A stretch of DNA of 51,425 nucleotides from Candidatus Falkowiibacteriota bacterium (GCA_003554785.1 PWHG01000067.1:1-51425); one strand, 5' to 3'; shown: positions 37,290 to 47,939, counted from the stretch's first letter. Notes: a model not told the origin generated them from the sequence alone. A program made the numbers and translations.

Positions 37290-39305
37290 TTAATAATGTT
37301 TTATACCCACAAAAATTTCGGCCTTTCCATTTCCAGTTGAATCAAAAACCGATACATTTATACCTTTTAAATAATCATCAATTGCTAAAAAATTATTTAT
37401 AGTCTCACCCTTATCATTGAAAACTTTAACTTCAGCTTTGCTTCCCGGACCAGAACCAGAAATTATTTCATATTTATTATTTAAATTTGTATCAGCACTA
37501 GCTACATTTACACCACCTCGAAAATTTTTATCATAAGCAAAAAAGGTGCTCAATTCCCTGCCTCTATAATCAAAAATTCTGATGTGAGGACCACCGCCAG
37601 GGCCAGCGCCGGTTATAATTTCATATTTTCCATTTCCATTGGTATCACCAACAGCCACATCTATTCCCCCACGAAAATTTTTATCATAAGCAAAAAAAGT
37701 TGAAACACAATCACCTTGTAAATTATAGACTCGAACTTGTGGACCACCGCCAGGGCCGGCGCCAACAATAATTTCTTTTTGACCATTGCCATTTAAATCA
37801 GCTGCCGCGATAGATATTTTTCCTTTAAACCCATGATGAAAAGGTGAAAAACTTAAAATCTCTAAGCTGTTTTGATAAACTTTAACTTCACCATCATAGG
37901 AAACAATTTGTTCTCTTGAATTATTGCCATTTAAATCATGTAAAAGTATTTGACTAGATCCAGAAAAACCTTGTAGATAAGCAAAAAAACCACTTCTAGC
38001 TAACTTACCCGCACTATCAAAAACTCTTAAAAATTCACCATTAGTAAAGGAACTATCATTTACAATATTCATCTCTTTTAAAAGTATTATCGCATCTCTG
38101 GCCTCAATTTCTAACCAATTAATTTTTTCTCCACTATTTATTTGCTCATCTTGAGTACCGGATATTTTTTCTAAAACTTCATTTTCAAAAACAATTCGCT
38201 GTTTTTCTTGACTAGAGTTAACTATTACCACCCCGTTTTCAAAATCTCTTCGCCACAATCCAGCTTCAATGTTATTGTTATCTTTTAATAAATTAAATGG
38301 TGGTGATATAGACTTACCTAAATAAACCTCATACTCATCATACCACCAGGTTTGAGTATGATTGCTTACATCATAGTCAAAACTATAATAACCATCACCT
38401 AAAAGCGCGCTACCAAGACCAAAACGAAACTTTTGATAATCTTCTCTATCTTTATGGTATTTATTAATTACTGTTAGTGACGGTTTGCGCGTATAGTTTG
38501 GTAATTTAAGATATGTGTTTATAGAGCCTTCCCAAGTACCTCCACTTTCCCAATATGAAGGAAAACCTTCAAGCATCATACCGTGAAGATGGGGTAAATA
38601 TGGATGGTAAACTCTACCATTGCCAACAATAACAAAATCATCTCCAGTTAAATCTCTGGTTCTTTGAAGAATTTTTTTAAAACCACCGGACCACAAATCA
38701 TCAACGTGATTTGAATTGGAGTTTCTTCGATTATTGTTAATATCAATATTTCTATCTACCCAACTAACATCACCCCAAGTATTGTCATAGAAAACTCCAT
38801 CCCAAAGACCAGTTGATTGAATATTTTCCATTACAAACTGTGGTAAATAATCATTAAATCTTTCCTCCTTTTCATTCAATCCCGCTCCATCACTAACATT
38901 TAACATAGAGGTGTTGGGCCAATAAACTATTTTTTTGCCCTCTTTATCTCTTAACCACCAAGAATCATCAATATTTCTGTATAACTCTTGTCTTAAAATT
39001 GCATTCGGGTAACTATAGACATCATCAATTATTTCCTGGGCAGTAATATAGGCTAGAATTACTACATCAGGATTAATTTCGCGAATTCTTTTTATTTTAT
39101 CAGGACTATTGATTGATAATTCCATGTCCAAAATCAATAGATCCCAATTAGCTAACTTTTCAGCTTCCTTGTCATTTATATCCCACTTTAGGAAATAGTT
39201 TGCTATTTTTGGGTAGCTTGATTTTTTTTCAATAGCAAACGCTTGTGAAGCAGAGAAAAAACTAGCAATAAAAATGATTGTAAAAATTAAATACTTAAAC
39301 TTCAT
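37290..39305 (-). CDS. Secreted GHL15-like putative glycoside hydrolase with C-terminal FG-GAP/VCBS-like repeats
   Basis: LLILDMEL, YWPNTSMLNVS, WDGVFYDN, MLEGFPSYW; repeats GAGPGGGPQVRVYNLQG..FFAYDKNFRGG. Confidence 0.75.
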   Translation of the reverse strand: MKFKYLIFTIIFIASFFSASQAFAIEKKSSYPKIANYFLKWDINDKEAEKLANWDLLILDMELSINSPDKIKRIREINPDVVILAYITAQEIIDDVYSYPNAILRQELYRNIDDSWWLRDKEGKKIVYWPNTSMLNVSDGAGLNEKEERFNDYLPQFVMENIQSTGLWDGVFYDNTWGDVSWVDRNIDINNNRRNSNSNHVDDLWSGGFKKILQRTRDLTGDDFVIVGNGRVYHPYLPHLHGMMLEGFPSYWESGGTWEGSINTYLKLPNYTRKPSLTVINKYHKDREDYQKFRFGLGSALLGDGYYSFDYDVSNHTQTWWYDEYEVYLGKSISPPFNLLKDNNNIEAGLWRRDFENGVVIVNSSQEKQRIVFENEVLEKISGTQDEQINSGEKINWLEIEARDAIILLKEMNIVNDSSFTNGEFLRVFDSAGKLARSGFFAYLQGFSGSSQILLHDLNGNNSREQIVSYDGEVKVYQNSLEILSFSPFHHGFKGKISIAAADLNGNGQKEIIVGAGPGGGPQVRVYNLQGDCVSTFFAYDKNFRGGIDVAVGDTNGNGKYEIITGAGPGGGPHIRIFDYRGRELSTFFAYDKNFRGGVNVASADTNLNNKYEIISGSGPGSKAEVKVFNDKGETINNFLAIDDYLKGINVSVFDSTGNGKAEIFVGIKHY

Positions 39306-39310
39306 TTTAA

Positions 39311-40564
39311 TTAACTTCTCTTTTTTATATAATTTAATCCAGATGGTAAATATTTCTTTAAAACTTCCGGGATTTTAACTGAACCATCGACTTGTTGATT
39401 TTGCTCTAATATAGCTGGCAGTAATCGACTAGTAGCTAGACCAGAAGCATTTAAGGTGTGAACATAAACATTATTTTTCTTTTCATCTTTATAGCGAATT
39501 TTCCCTCTTCTGGCTTGATAATCTAAAGCATTGGAAACACTACTTACTTCTTTATAAGCATTCATAGAAGGTAACCAAACCTCTAAATCATAAGTTTTAG
39601 CCATAGCCGCACTACAATCTTTAGCAGCAAGTTTTGATACCTGATAATGCAAATCAAGCCCTTTGGTTAATTGTTTAGATATTGCTAAAAGTTCATCAAA
39701 CATTTCCCAAGATTTTTCCGCTTGAGAGATAATAAATAACTCAACTTTATTGAATTGATGACCACGAATCATTCCCCGCTCTTCTTGGCGATAACTACCG
39801 GCTTCACGACGAAAACAAGGAGAATAAGCAAAGTATTTAAGCGGTAATTCATTTAATTTCAATATTTCATCTCGATGATAATTACCTAACATCATTTCAC
39901 TGGTTGCATTTAAACAAGTTTCATCTTGAGTCCAAAAAAGATCATCACCAAACTTTGGTAAATGTCCGGAAATATAGGCTGAATCTTTATTTAAAAGAAA
40001 AGGAGGAATTAAAAATTGATAAGCATTTTTAACATGAAAATCAATAAAATAGGAAAGCAGTGCCCATTCAAGCTGTGCTCCGAGTCCTTTATAGCACCAA
40101 AAACCAGAACCTGACATTTTAGCTGCTCTTTTATAATCAATTATATCAAGCGAAGTTGCCAGCTCTACATGATCTTTAAATTTAAAGGAAAATTCCGTCT
40201 TTTTTTTATAGCTATAGATAACTTGATTATTTTCTTTTCCACCAGCTACAACCTCATCATCGGGAATATTTGGTAACTGTGCCAATGACTCTTCTAAATT
40301 CTTCTCAGTTTCATTTAATGAGGCTTCAAGTTCTTTTATTTTTGCACTCAAGTCTTTTATGCTTTTAATTTCTTTTTGAGATGGCTTTTTTTTGGATAAT
40401 TTATTTTTTTGAGTTTTAAAATCTTGTAAATTTTCAATAAATTTTCGTCTTTTTTCATCAAGAGATAATATATGATCAAGATTTAAGGTTTTAGGATCCA
40501 TTCTCTTTAAAAGAGCTGATCTGACGTAACTTAAGTTTTCTTTAATGTATTTAATATCTAACAT
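39311..40564 (-). CDS. serS: Serine--tRNA ligase
   Basis: MLDIKYIKENLSYVRSALLKR; CFRREAGSYRQEERGMIRGHQFNKVELF. Confidence 0.97.
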   Translation of the reverse strand: MLDIKYIKENLSYVRSALLKRMDPKTLNLDHILSLDEKRRKFIENLQDFKTQKNKLSKKKPSQKEIKSIKDLSAKIKELEASLNETEKNLEESLAQLPNIPDDEVVAGGKENNQVIYSYKKKTEFSFKFKDHVELATSLDIIDYKRAAKMSGSGFWCYKGLGAQLEWALLSYFIDFHVKNAYQFLIPPFLLNKDSAYISGHLPKFGDDLFWTQDETCLNATSEMMLGNYHRDEILKLNELPLKYFAYSPCFRREAGSYRQEERGMIRGHQFNKVELFIISQAEKSWEMFDELLAISKQLTKGLDLHYQVSKLAAKDCSAAMAKTYDLEVWLPSMNAYKEVSSVSNALDYQARRGKIRYKDEKKNNVYVHTLNASGLATSRLLPAILEQNQQVDGSVKIPEVLKKYLPSGLNYIKKRS

Positions 40565-40573
40565 ATTTTTAAA

Positions 40574-42172
40574 TTAAGAGGCGATTTGCCCACCAAATGT
40601 TTTTATTATATTATCAGCTGAACTTTTTTGTTCACTACTTTCTTCAACTTCCTCCTCCTCTTTTCTTTCCTCTTTTTTGTCATCTTCTAAAATTTCCATA
40701 TCTTCATTTAATATAGGATTAATTTTAACTGTTGAAGCAAAAACTTCACTTAATGTTTTTTCAATAATTGGCTTGACACTATTATTTTGTGCCCGGTCTT
40801 GATGAAATCGATATTTAAATTCTAAACTTAGTTCTCCATTATTTAAATTACCTGGTTTACAATTCTGTAGTATAAATGATAAGGAATGGTTATATTTTTT
40901 AATTTTTACCAAAAACTCTGGCCATAATTCTTTAACTTTTTGACAATCAATATTAGCTACACTGGCAGAAACATTTTTTTCTTTCTTTTCTTCAGGTTCT
41001 TCATTTTTTGCTTGAGAAGAACTTTCTGAGCTTTTATTTGGTGTTTGATCAATTGAGTCTTCATTTTTTTGCCAGTAATTTTTACTTAAACACCAATCAA
41101 TAATTACTAACTCCAGTGGCAGTTGTGGTAAAAGATAATTTTTTTCTTGGTTGGCTTTTAGGACTTTACTTAAAATATTTAAAGCTATATCCGGACTACT
41201 TTCTTTTTGTAATTGATTAATTTTTAGTTCAATTTCTTCACCAAAATCAAGTCCTAGTTTTTCCGCCAATCCAACTTGAGCGAAATTAAGTAGCAGTTTT
41301 CTTAAAATTAATATTACCTCATCAATAAAGCTCTTTAAATCAACTCCTTCCTCACTTAAATGATTAATTATCTCTAAAGCTTTACCAGTTTCTTTGCTGT
41401 TTAAAACTATTAGAAAGTCTATGGCTTCATTGAAGCGACTGCGAGGCAAGACTAACTCAGCGGTTTCAACATCAATTTTTTTCTCATCTAAGCTTATAAT
41501 TTGACCTAAAAGACTTTCTGCATCTCTTAGATGTCCAGCACTTTCTTTAGCAATTGATTGAAGTACTTTTTTATCAACTTCAACCTTTTCTTGATCACAG
41601 ATCATTTCCAATTTTTTAACAATATCGGAATTATTAATCTTTTTAAAATCAAAGCGTTGACAACGAGATATAATTGTACCTGGAACTTTATGAATTTCAG
41701 TAGTGCAAAGTATGAAAATTACATATTGTGGCGGTTCTTCAATAATTTTAAGCAAAGCATTAAAAGCAGAAATTGACAGCATGTGAACTTCATCGATTAT
41801 AAATACTTTAAACTTAGCTTGACTGGGATTAACTCGAGCAAAAGAAATTATATTTTCTCGCACATTATCAACACCAGTGTTGGAAGCAGCATCAATTTCT
41901 ACAACTTCCAAATTCTTTCCTTCCTTAATACTAATACAAGCCTCACATTTACCACAAGGCTCACACTGACCTTCTTTTCTGTTGAGACAATTTACAGCTT
42001 TAGCTAAAATTCTAGCCATTGTAGTTTTTCCCACTGCCCGAGGTCCGGAAAATAAATATGCTTGACTAATAGCTTCACTGGCTACCTCATTTTGCAAACT
42101 GACTTTAATATGATTTTGTCCTAATATATCGGAAAATTTTTCAGGCCGATAATTTCTATATAAAGTTGACAT
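40574..42172 (-). CDS. dnaX: DNA polymerase III subunit gamma/tau
   Basis: LYRNYRPEKFSDILGQNHI; SGPRAVGKTTMARILAKAVNC; VFIIDEVHMLSISAFNALLKIIEEPP. Confidence 0.96.
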   Translation of the reverse strand: MSTLYRNYRPEKFSDILGQNHIKVSLQNEVASEAISQAYLFSGPRAVGKTTMARILAKAVNCLNRKEGQCEPCGKCEACISIKEGKNLEVVEIDAASNTGVDNVRENIISFARVNPSQAKFKVFIIDEVHMLSISAFNALLKIIEEPPQYVIFILCTTEIHKVPGTIISRCQRFDFKKINNSDIVKKLEMICDQEKVEVDKKVLQSIAKESAGHLRDAESLLGQIISLDEKKIDVETAELVLPRSRFNEAIDFLIVLNSKETGKALEIINHLSEEGVDLKSFIDEVILILRKLLLNFAQVGLAEKLGLDFGEEIELKINQLQKESSPDIALNILSKVLKANQEKNYLLPQLPLELVIIDWCLSKNYWQKNEDSIDQTPNKSSESSSQAKNEEPEEKKEKNVSASVANIDCQKVKELWPEFLVKIKKYNHSLSFILQNCKPGNLNNGELSLEFKYRFHQDRAQNNSVKPIIEKTLSEVFASTVKINPILNEDMEILEDDKKEERKEEEEVEESSEQKSSADNIIKTFGGQIAS

Positions 42173-42225
42173 AAATAAATTTTAATCTTTTAATCTTATA
42201 ATAATATAAACTAAAGGTCAATTAA

Positions 42226-44703
42226 TTAAACACCAGTTCTTTGACTAATTTCTGATTCAATAAGTGATTTATCTTTACCAAACTTTAGCCGACTGAGATT
42301 TTTAATCTTTTCCGCTAATTCTAAGTTTTCTCTTCCCGGTAAAGGATATTTAGTTTTCATGGAAAATGGTCTAAGAGCAGCATTATCTACTAATAGTTTA
42401 GTATAGCAAGTAAACTTATCAATATTGACTAAATCAAACTCATTAAATGTTGGAGCAAATTCTTTTACTAAATACTCTGCATCTTCTGAGCCAATTTTAA
42501 AACTAAGCATGGTGCCAACATTGCCAAAAACGGCATCTTTTATTTGCGTATCATTATTTTTACTTAACTGACCAATATATTGATGAGCAATAATTAAATT
42601 AAGAGCATATTTTCTTGCTTCTGATAATATTTGACAAATTGAGTCAGTGGTGAAATTTTGAAACTCATCAATATATAAATAAAAATCTTTTCTATCATCA
42701 CCTTTCATGTCCGCTCGCGAAAGTGAGGCCATAAGAATTTTACCAACTATAATCATACCTAACAAATAAGCATTCATTTCCCCGACCATACCTTTAGTTA
42801 ACTTAACCAAGAGTATCTTTTGATTATCCATGACATCTCTGAAATTAAAAGAACTATTTTGTTGGCCAATTATTGGTCGCATAATGTCATTGGATATAAA
42901 ACTAGTTAACTTAGAGGTTATATAAGGAACAATATTGGCTAAAGCTGCTTCTCCACCGGCTTTTTCCGCTTCTTTTTTCCAAAAATCTGCCACAGTTTTA
43001 TTTTTACATCTGGATAATTTTAATTTTCGAAATTCTTCATCGGCTAACACTTTAGGAACCTCCATTAAAGTCGAACCACTGGCTGGGTCTTCCATAATTA
43101 AAAGAAGTGCATTTCTCATATATTGTTCAAACATTGGTCCACCAGTAGATTTTAAATCATACAATTTATCAAAAATATTAATCATTTCATTGATTACAAA
43201 ACTTTTTTGCTCTGGATAACGATCATCATATTCTAGTAAATTTAAAGCCATAGGCCGCTCAGTATCTCCAGGAGCAAATAATACTACATCTTCAGCTCGA
43301 GAGGCAGGTATTCTTGAAATTATATCATCAATTAAATCACCGTGAGGGTCAATTACACACACTCCCTCCCCATTTTGAATATCTTGAATTGCCATTCCCG
43401 CTTGTAATACTGATTTACCTACACCTGATTTACCAACAATATATGTGTGACGACGTCTATCGGCTTTTTTCATCCTAATTTCTTTATTTTCTCCGCGATA
43501 AAAATTTTCCCCCAACAAAATACCCTCAGATGGTACCTCATTGGGAGCAGAGGCACTTTTAGCTGACAACCAAACAATATTAGGAGTTTCTGTAAATTTG
43601 AGTGGAAAGTGATAAATACTGACTAATTCTTCAGTATTTAATATAAATGAATTTTCTTCATCAAAGCGTCTAAATATAAAATTTTGGATATTCTTTTTTT
43701 GGTTTCTAAGTTGGGCTCGCGAGAAACTATTTCCATATGTATAGTTATTGTATTCTGTAAAAGCATTAGCTAAGTTTTCTAAATATGTTTTAGATTGTAC
43801 TTTTGTTTTAGTGCTTGCAATTAAACGAATATTAACGTCTAAACCAGCCTTCATATTTTTTTCTTCCATTGATTTAACAATTTCTTCCTCTACCGACGTT
43901 AAAGTCTTTGTTTCCATATTATTGGGATCTTGTTTTTTACTAGAAAATGCTGAAACAATTTCTGAAAAAATATTATCACTATTTAAACCTTTACTTATCG
44001 ACTTTTTTTCCTGGATTTTTCTTACCACTCTTTTAATTTTTCCATGCCATGGATAATATGCACTGCGAACTACATATTGAATAGCTAAACTTTCATCAGC
44101 TTTTAATTTAGAAATAACATTAATTATAGAATTCAAAGGATCAACATCCATATGCCGATATGTCTTAAGTGGAAAAATAAATTTCTTTTGGGTTTTTAAA
44201 ACTGCGGAAAGAATTTGCCCGTCCGGTGTAAAAACATTATAATCTTCTACCTCTTCTATACTAGCCTCAGGATAATGAGCATGAATTTGTTGTTCTATGT
44301 ATCGACTCATTGCCACTGGAACTGCAACATAAAAAGCAATTCTGCCTTTGCTGGCCACAATTTCAAAAGAAAAATGATCATTTCTACCAGTTAAAAATAC
44401 AGAAAAACCTCTTTGAGCTTTTAAACCCCCAATACTGGAAAATATAGTTTCTCCACGAGAAATTTCTTCTTTTATAGCTTCAGCTGAACTGGAATTATTA
44501 TCTTCATCACTTTTTTCCTTTGGTAGTTTGATTAAAAAAGTTTGGTGATCAAAGTAATTGCTTTTAGTGATTAATTTTCTTAAAAATTCTCGTCTAAAAA
44601 TAAAAAGAGGTAGTAGTATTAATAAAAATAAAAAAACAAAAATTAACCATGGTTCTGGCCAGGTAATTGAAATATTTATAAAATTACTAGATTCAGTTAA
44701 CAT
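42226..44703 (-). CDS. VirD4/TraG-like type IV coupling ATPase (membrane-anchored)
   Basis: TYIVGKSGVGKSVLQAGMAIQDIQNGEGVCVIDPHGDL; FYLYIDEFQNFTTDSICQILSEARKYALNLIIAHQYI; N-term TM. Confidence 0.85.
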   Translation of the reverse strand: MLTESSNFINISITWPEPWLIFVFLFLLILLPLFIFRREFLRKLITKSNYFDHQTFLIKLPKEKSDEDNNSSSAEAIKEEISRGETIFSSIGGLKAQRGFSVFLTGRNDHFSFEIVASKGRIAFYVAVPVAMSRYIEQQIHAHYPEASIEEVEDYNVFTPDGQILSAVLKTQKKFIFPLKTYRHMDVDPLNSIINVISKLKADESLAIQYVVRSAYYPWHGKIKRVVRKIQEKKSISKGLNSDNIFSEIVSAFSSKKQDPNNMETKTLTSVEEEIVKSMEEKNMKAGLDVNIRLIASTKTKVQSKTYLENLANAFTEYNNYTYGNSFSRAQLRNQKKNIQNFIFRRFDEENSFILNTEELVSIYHFPLKFTETPNIVWLSAKSASAPNEVPSEGILLGENFYRGENKEIRMKKADRRRHTYIVGKSGVGKSVLQAGMAIQDIQNGEGVCVIDPHGDLIDDIISRIPASRAEDVVLFAPGDTERPMALNLLEYDDRYPEQKSFVINEMINIFDKLYDLKSTGGPMFEQYMRNALLLIMEDPASGSTLMEVPKVLADEEFRKLKLSRCKNKTVADFWKKEAEKAGGEAALANIVPYITSKLTSFISNDIMRPIIGQQNSSFNFRDVMDNQKILLVKLTKGMVGEMNAYLLGMIIVGKILMASLSRADMKGDDRKDFYLYIDEFQNFTTDSICQILSEARKYALNLIIAHQYIGQLSKNNDTQIKDAVFGNVGTMLSFKIGSEDAEYLVKEFAPTFNEFDLVNIDKFTCYTKLLVDNAALRPFSMKTKYPLPGRENLELAEKIKNLSRLKFGKDKSLIESEISQRTGV

Positions 44704-44706
44704 AAT

Positions 44707-45174
44707 TTAGTATTTTTTAAGTTTTATAATTTTATCGGCTTTAATTTTAGCTTCCTTTTCTAAAAAATATTTATTTACTTGTGGAATCAGCGACAACCAC
44801 TTTTTTATTAAAACAACAACCTTTCCAATACTAACTTTAGTTTTAGTAAGTAATTGATTTATTTTATCTCTAGTTTCTTCACCCTTATTTTTAAATTCTT
44901 CTTGTTTTTCTGCAGATAAAGTTAAAAAAATATCATTTAAACCATGTGATAATATAGTATCAATTTGCTTGCTTCTTTCTTGATCTTCTGATTTTATCTC
45001 TTTATCACTAGTTTTACTAACTTCATCATTGATATTTTTATCATCAGCTTCATCTTTTTTTTCTTGAGTTTTTTCATGCTTTTTTTCTATCGCAGATTTT
45101 TCCCTATCTTCTTCTGGTTTTTCTGGAGCCTTTTCCGGCTGAGGTATTTTTTCTAAATTTTTTTCTGGATCCAT
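44707..45174 (-). CDS. Charged hypothetical protein directly upstream of the coupling ATPase gene
   Basis: Lys/Glu-rich low-complexity N-term; 3-bp gap to the ATPase start. Confidence 0.55.
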   Translation of the reverse strand: MDPEKNLEKIPQPEKAPEKPEEDREKSAIEKKHEKTQEKKDEADDKNINDEVSKTSDKEIKSEDQERSKQIDTILSHGLNDIFLTLSAEKQEEFKNKGEETRDKINQLLTKTKVSIGKVVVLIKKWLSLIPQVNKYFLEKEAKIKADKIIKLKKY

Positions 45175-45178
45175 ATTT

Positions 45179-45352
45179 TTAATCTATTAATATTGCTAAG
45201 ACCGGACAAGAACTAGCGGCGTTTTCTGCACACTCGTGATCTTTTTGTGATATTACTTTTGAGATATTTTCATCATTCATTTCAAAAGTATCGCCACACA
45301 TATTGGCACATAAACCACAGCCAATGCACTTGTTTTCATCAACTTTTATCAT
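45179..45352 (-). CDS. Small ferredoxin, single [4Fe-4S] type (57 aa), missed by the ORF track
   Basis: MIKVDENKCIGCGLCANMCGDTFEMNDENISKVISQKDHECAENAASSCPVLAILID: CxxCxxC...CP plus extra Cys pair. Confidence 0.9.
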   Translation of the reverse strand: MIKVDENKCIGCGLCANMCGDTFEMNDENISKVISQKDHECAENAASSCPVLAILID

Positions 45353-45475
45353 ATTTTTTAAAACCTAGAAAACCAGCAAATTTATTGATGCTTAACTAGA
45401 TTATCCTAATTAATTTTTTTATTATTTATTTTTATTATAGCATAAATTAATTGATTTAAACAAATAAAAAAACAA

Positions 45476-45504
45476 TTGACATAAAATTAATCTTTTGCTA
45501 TATT
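45476..45504 (+). promoter_or_regulatory. Sigma70-like promoter for rpmA
   Basis: TTGACA-17-TATATT. Confidence 0.65.
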
Positions 45505-45573
45505 TATTTTATATAAAATATTATAAAATAACACTTACAAGACTAATTTAGTCTTTATTTAGTTAATAATTAT

Positions 45574-45852
45574 ATGGCAAAAAAGAAAGCTGGTGGCTCC
45601 ACCGCCTTGGGTCGAGATTCCCAAAGTAAACGACTAGGCGTAAAAAAATCTGATGGACAAATTGTTAAATCAGGTAATATTATAATCAGACAAAGAGGTA
45701 ATAAATACTACCCGGGTTTAAATGTCTCTCAAGGAAAAGATGATACACTATTTGCTACTGCAAATGGTTTAGTTAAATTTAAATCTAAGAAAAAAAAGAA
45801 TTTTGACGGCAACTTAAGAAAAATAAAATTAGTTGAAGTCGCTGATAAATAA
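45574..45852 (+). CDS. rpmA: 50S ribosomal protein L27
   Basis: [42 protein letters not shown]. Confidence 0.96.
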   Translation: MAKKKAGGSTALGRDSQSKRLGVKKSDGQIVKSGNIIIRQRGNKYYPGLNVSQGKDDTLFATANGLVKFKSKKKKNFDGNLRKIKLVEVADK

Positions 45853-45864
45853 ATTTTTACTACA

Positions 45865-45898
45865 AAAAAATACGCCAACTACAATTGGCGTATTTTTT
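45865..45898. terminator. Bidirectional terminator between rpmA and pyrG
   Basis: AAAAAATACGCCAA...TTGGCGTATTTTTT. Confidence 0.88.
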
Positions 45899-45911
45899 AT
45901 TTACAATAAAT

Positions 45912-47576
45912 TTACTTATTTTTTCTACAAACTGATACAAACTTCACAAATAAAGGGTGTGGAGTTAAAGGGCGAGAAATATATTCAGGATGAAACTGGA
46001 CACCAACAAAAAATGGATGATCTTTTATTTCTATAGCCTCTACGATTAAATCGTCTGGTGAAGTACCAGAAATTACTAAACCATTTTTTTCTAGTATTTC
46101 TCTATAATAATTATTAAATTCATAGCGATGGCGATGTCTTTCACTGATTATATTTGCCTCTTGAAATTTCTCATAAGCTTTTTTAAGTATAGTGCCCTTT
46201 TTTAATTTACAATCCCAAGCACCCAACCTAATTGTACCTCCATAACCTTTATCAGCAATTAATTTTGCTTGTTCGGGCATAATATGAATAACTGGATGTT
46301 TAGTATTAGCTTCTATTTCTTGAGAGTTTGCCTCCTTTAGATTAGCTACATGGCGAGCAAATTCAATTACTGCCATTTGCATACCATAACATAAACCAAA
46401 ATAAGGGATATTGTTTTCTCGACAATATTTTATAGCTCTAATTTTACCTTCAGAGCCACGTTTCCCCCAACCTTGAGGAACTACGACCCCATCCATTTTT
46501 TTTAATTGTTCTATTCCATTATTTTCAATATCTTCAGTGTTTATCCAATGAAGTTTAATCTTTGTATGATTATGTGCTCCTGCATGTTTTAAAGCTTCAA
46601 TGACTGAAATATAGGAATCAGACAATGAATAATGACCGGTTTTGAAATATTTCCCAACTATACCAACATTAATTGTTTCTTTGGGGCTTTTAACGGCAGA
46701 AGCCATTTTTCTCCATTGTTTGTTGTCTAAATCTTTTTTAGGTTTTTCTAAATTCAAAGCCGACATAACACCCTTATCAAAATTTTCTTTTTCAAAATTT
46801 AAAGGAATATCATAAATTGAATCAACATCAGGAGCGGCTATTACATTTTCTATAGGAATATTACAATTGACGGAAATTTTTTCTTTACGAGCATTGTCAA
46901 TAGGTCGATCACTACGAGCGACAATGAAATCAGGTTGGACACCAGCTGTGTTTAAACTTTTAACCGCATGTTGAGTAGGCTTAGTTTTCATTTCTCCAAT
47001 TTTATTGGGTACAGGTAAATATGAGACCATAACAAACAAAACATCTTTAGGATGAAATAATTTTAAAACTCTAGCTGCTTCTAAAAAAATTAAATTTTCA
47101 TATTCACCAACTGTGCCACCAATTTCAATAATCATAACCTCAGATTGAGTTTTATCTACAGCCTTTTTAATTCTATCTCGAATTTCCATGGGAATATGTG
47201 GAACTACTTGCACACATTTTCCTCGATATCCAAGTCGCCTTTCTCTTTCAATAACTGATTGATATATTCGACCAGTGGTCATGTAATTTTCTTTATAAAT
47301 ATCAGTATTTAAAAATCTTTCATAATTACCAATATCTTGGTCCGTTTCATCGCCATCAGCAGTTACAAATACTTCACCATGTTCAATTGGATTCATGGTA
47401 CCAGCATCAATATTTACATAAGGATCCATTTTAATGGCACTGACTCTATAGCCATGATTTTGTAAAATTTGACCAATTGAAGCAGCGGTAACACCTTTAC
47501 CTACTCCTGACATTACACCACCCACCACAAAGATGTATTTTACATTTTTGTCTTTCATTTTTTCATGTATTGACAT
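45912..47576 (-). CDS. pyrG: CTP synthase
   Basis: YIFVVGGVMSGVGKGVTAASIGQIL; TMNPIEHGEVFVTADGDETDQDIGNYERF; GLCYGMQ. Confidence 0.96.
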   Translation of the reverse strand: MSIHEKMKDKNVKYIFVVGGVMSGVGKGVTAASIGQILQNHGYRVSAIKMDPYVNIDAGTMNPIEHGEVFVTADGDETDQDIGNYERFLNTDIYKENYMTTGRIYQSVIERERRLGYRGKCVQVVPHIPMEIRDRIKKAVDKTQSEVMIIEIGGTVGEYENLIFLEAARVLKLFHPKDVLFVMVSYLPVPNKIGEMKTKPTQHAVKSLNTAGVQPDFIVARSDRPIDNARKEKISVNCNIPIENVIAAPDVDSIYDIPLNFEKENFDKGVMSALNLEKPKKDLDNKQWRKMASAVKSPKETINVGIVGKYFKTGHYSLSDSYISVIEALKHAGAHNHTKIKLHWINTEDIENNGIEQLKKMDGVVVPQGWGKRGSEGKIRAIKYCRENNIPYFGLCYGMQMAVIEFARHVANLKEANSQEIEANTKHPVIHIMPEQAKLIADKGYGGTIRLGAWDCKLKKGTILKKAYEKFQEANIISERHRHRYEFNNYYREILEKNGLVISGTSPDDLIVEAIEIKDHPFFVGVQFHPEYISRPLTPHPLFVKFVSVCRKNK

Positions 47577-47636
47577 ATTTTAAATTAAGTTTTATAAATT
47601 TAGTATACCAGTTCTTTAACCAAAAAATTCTTTTTT

Positions 47637-47939
47637 ATGAAAACTATTCTTGTAAAAACCGAGATTAACCAAAATTATTCTCAGAAAATCTTTGTTCGCT
47701 ATCGTTTGTATGCTATCAAAGAAAATTATCTTGATCACTTAGCTTCTGAGAAAAATTTACCAGACATTATTCGCGAGTTAATTTCTTTAGATAATCCGGA
47801 GGTTTGTCTAGAACTCAATGAACTAAATGAATCAGATAAAAATCTTGTTCATTCAAATCAGATTAAAATTAAAGAATTAGATAATAAGGAAAAAAATCGT
47901 TTCTTTAATTATACAAAAAAACCAACTAAAGGTGCCTAG
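47637..47939 (+). CDS. Hypothetical protein (100 aa)
   Basis: Clean ORF ending at a terminator; no recognised family. Confidence 0.55.
   Translation: MKTILVKTEINQNYSQKIFVRYRLYAIKENYLDHLASEKNLPDIIRELISLDNPEVCLELNELNESDKNLVHSNQIKIKELDNKEKNRFFNYTKKPTKGA

Noticed and set aside
40960-41000. A-rich run in dnaX as a programmed frameshift/slippage site (tau/gamma)
   Set aside because: Zero-frame context is GAA AAA AAT, not the canonical A AAA AAG, and A runs are everywhere in this genome; not distinguishable from composition.
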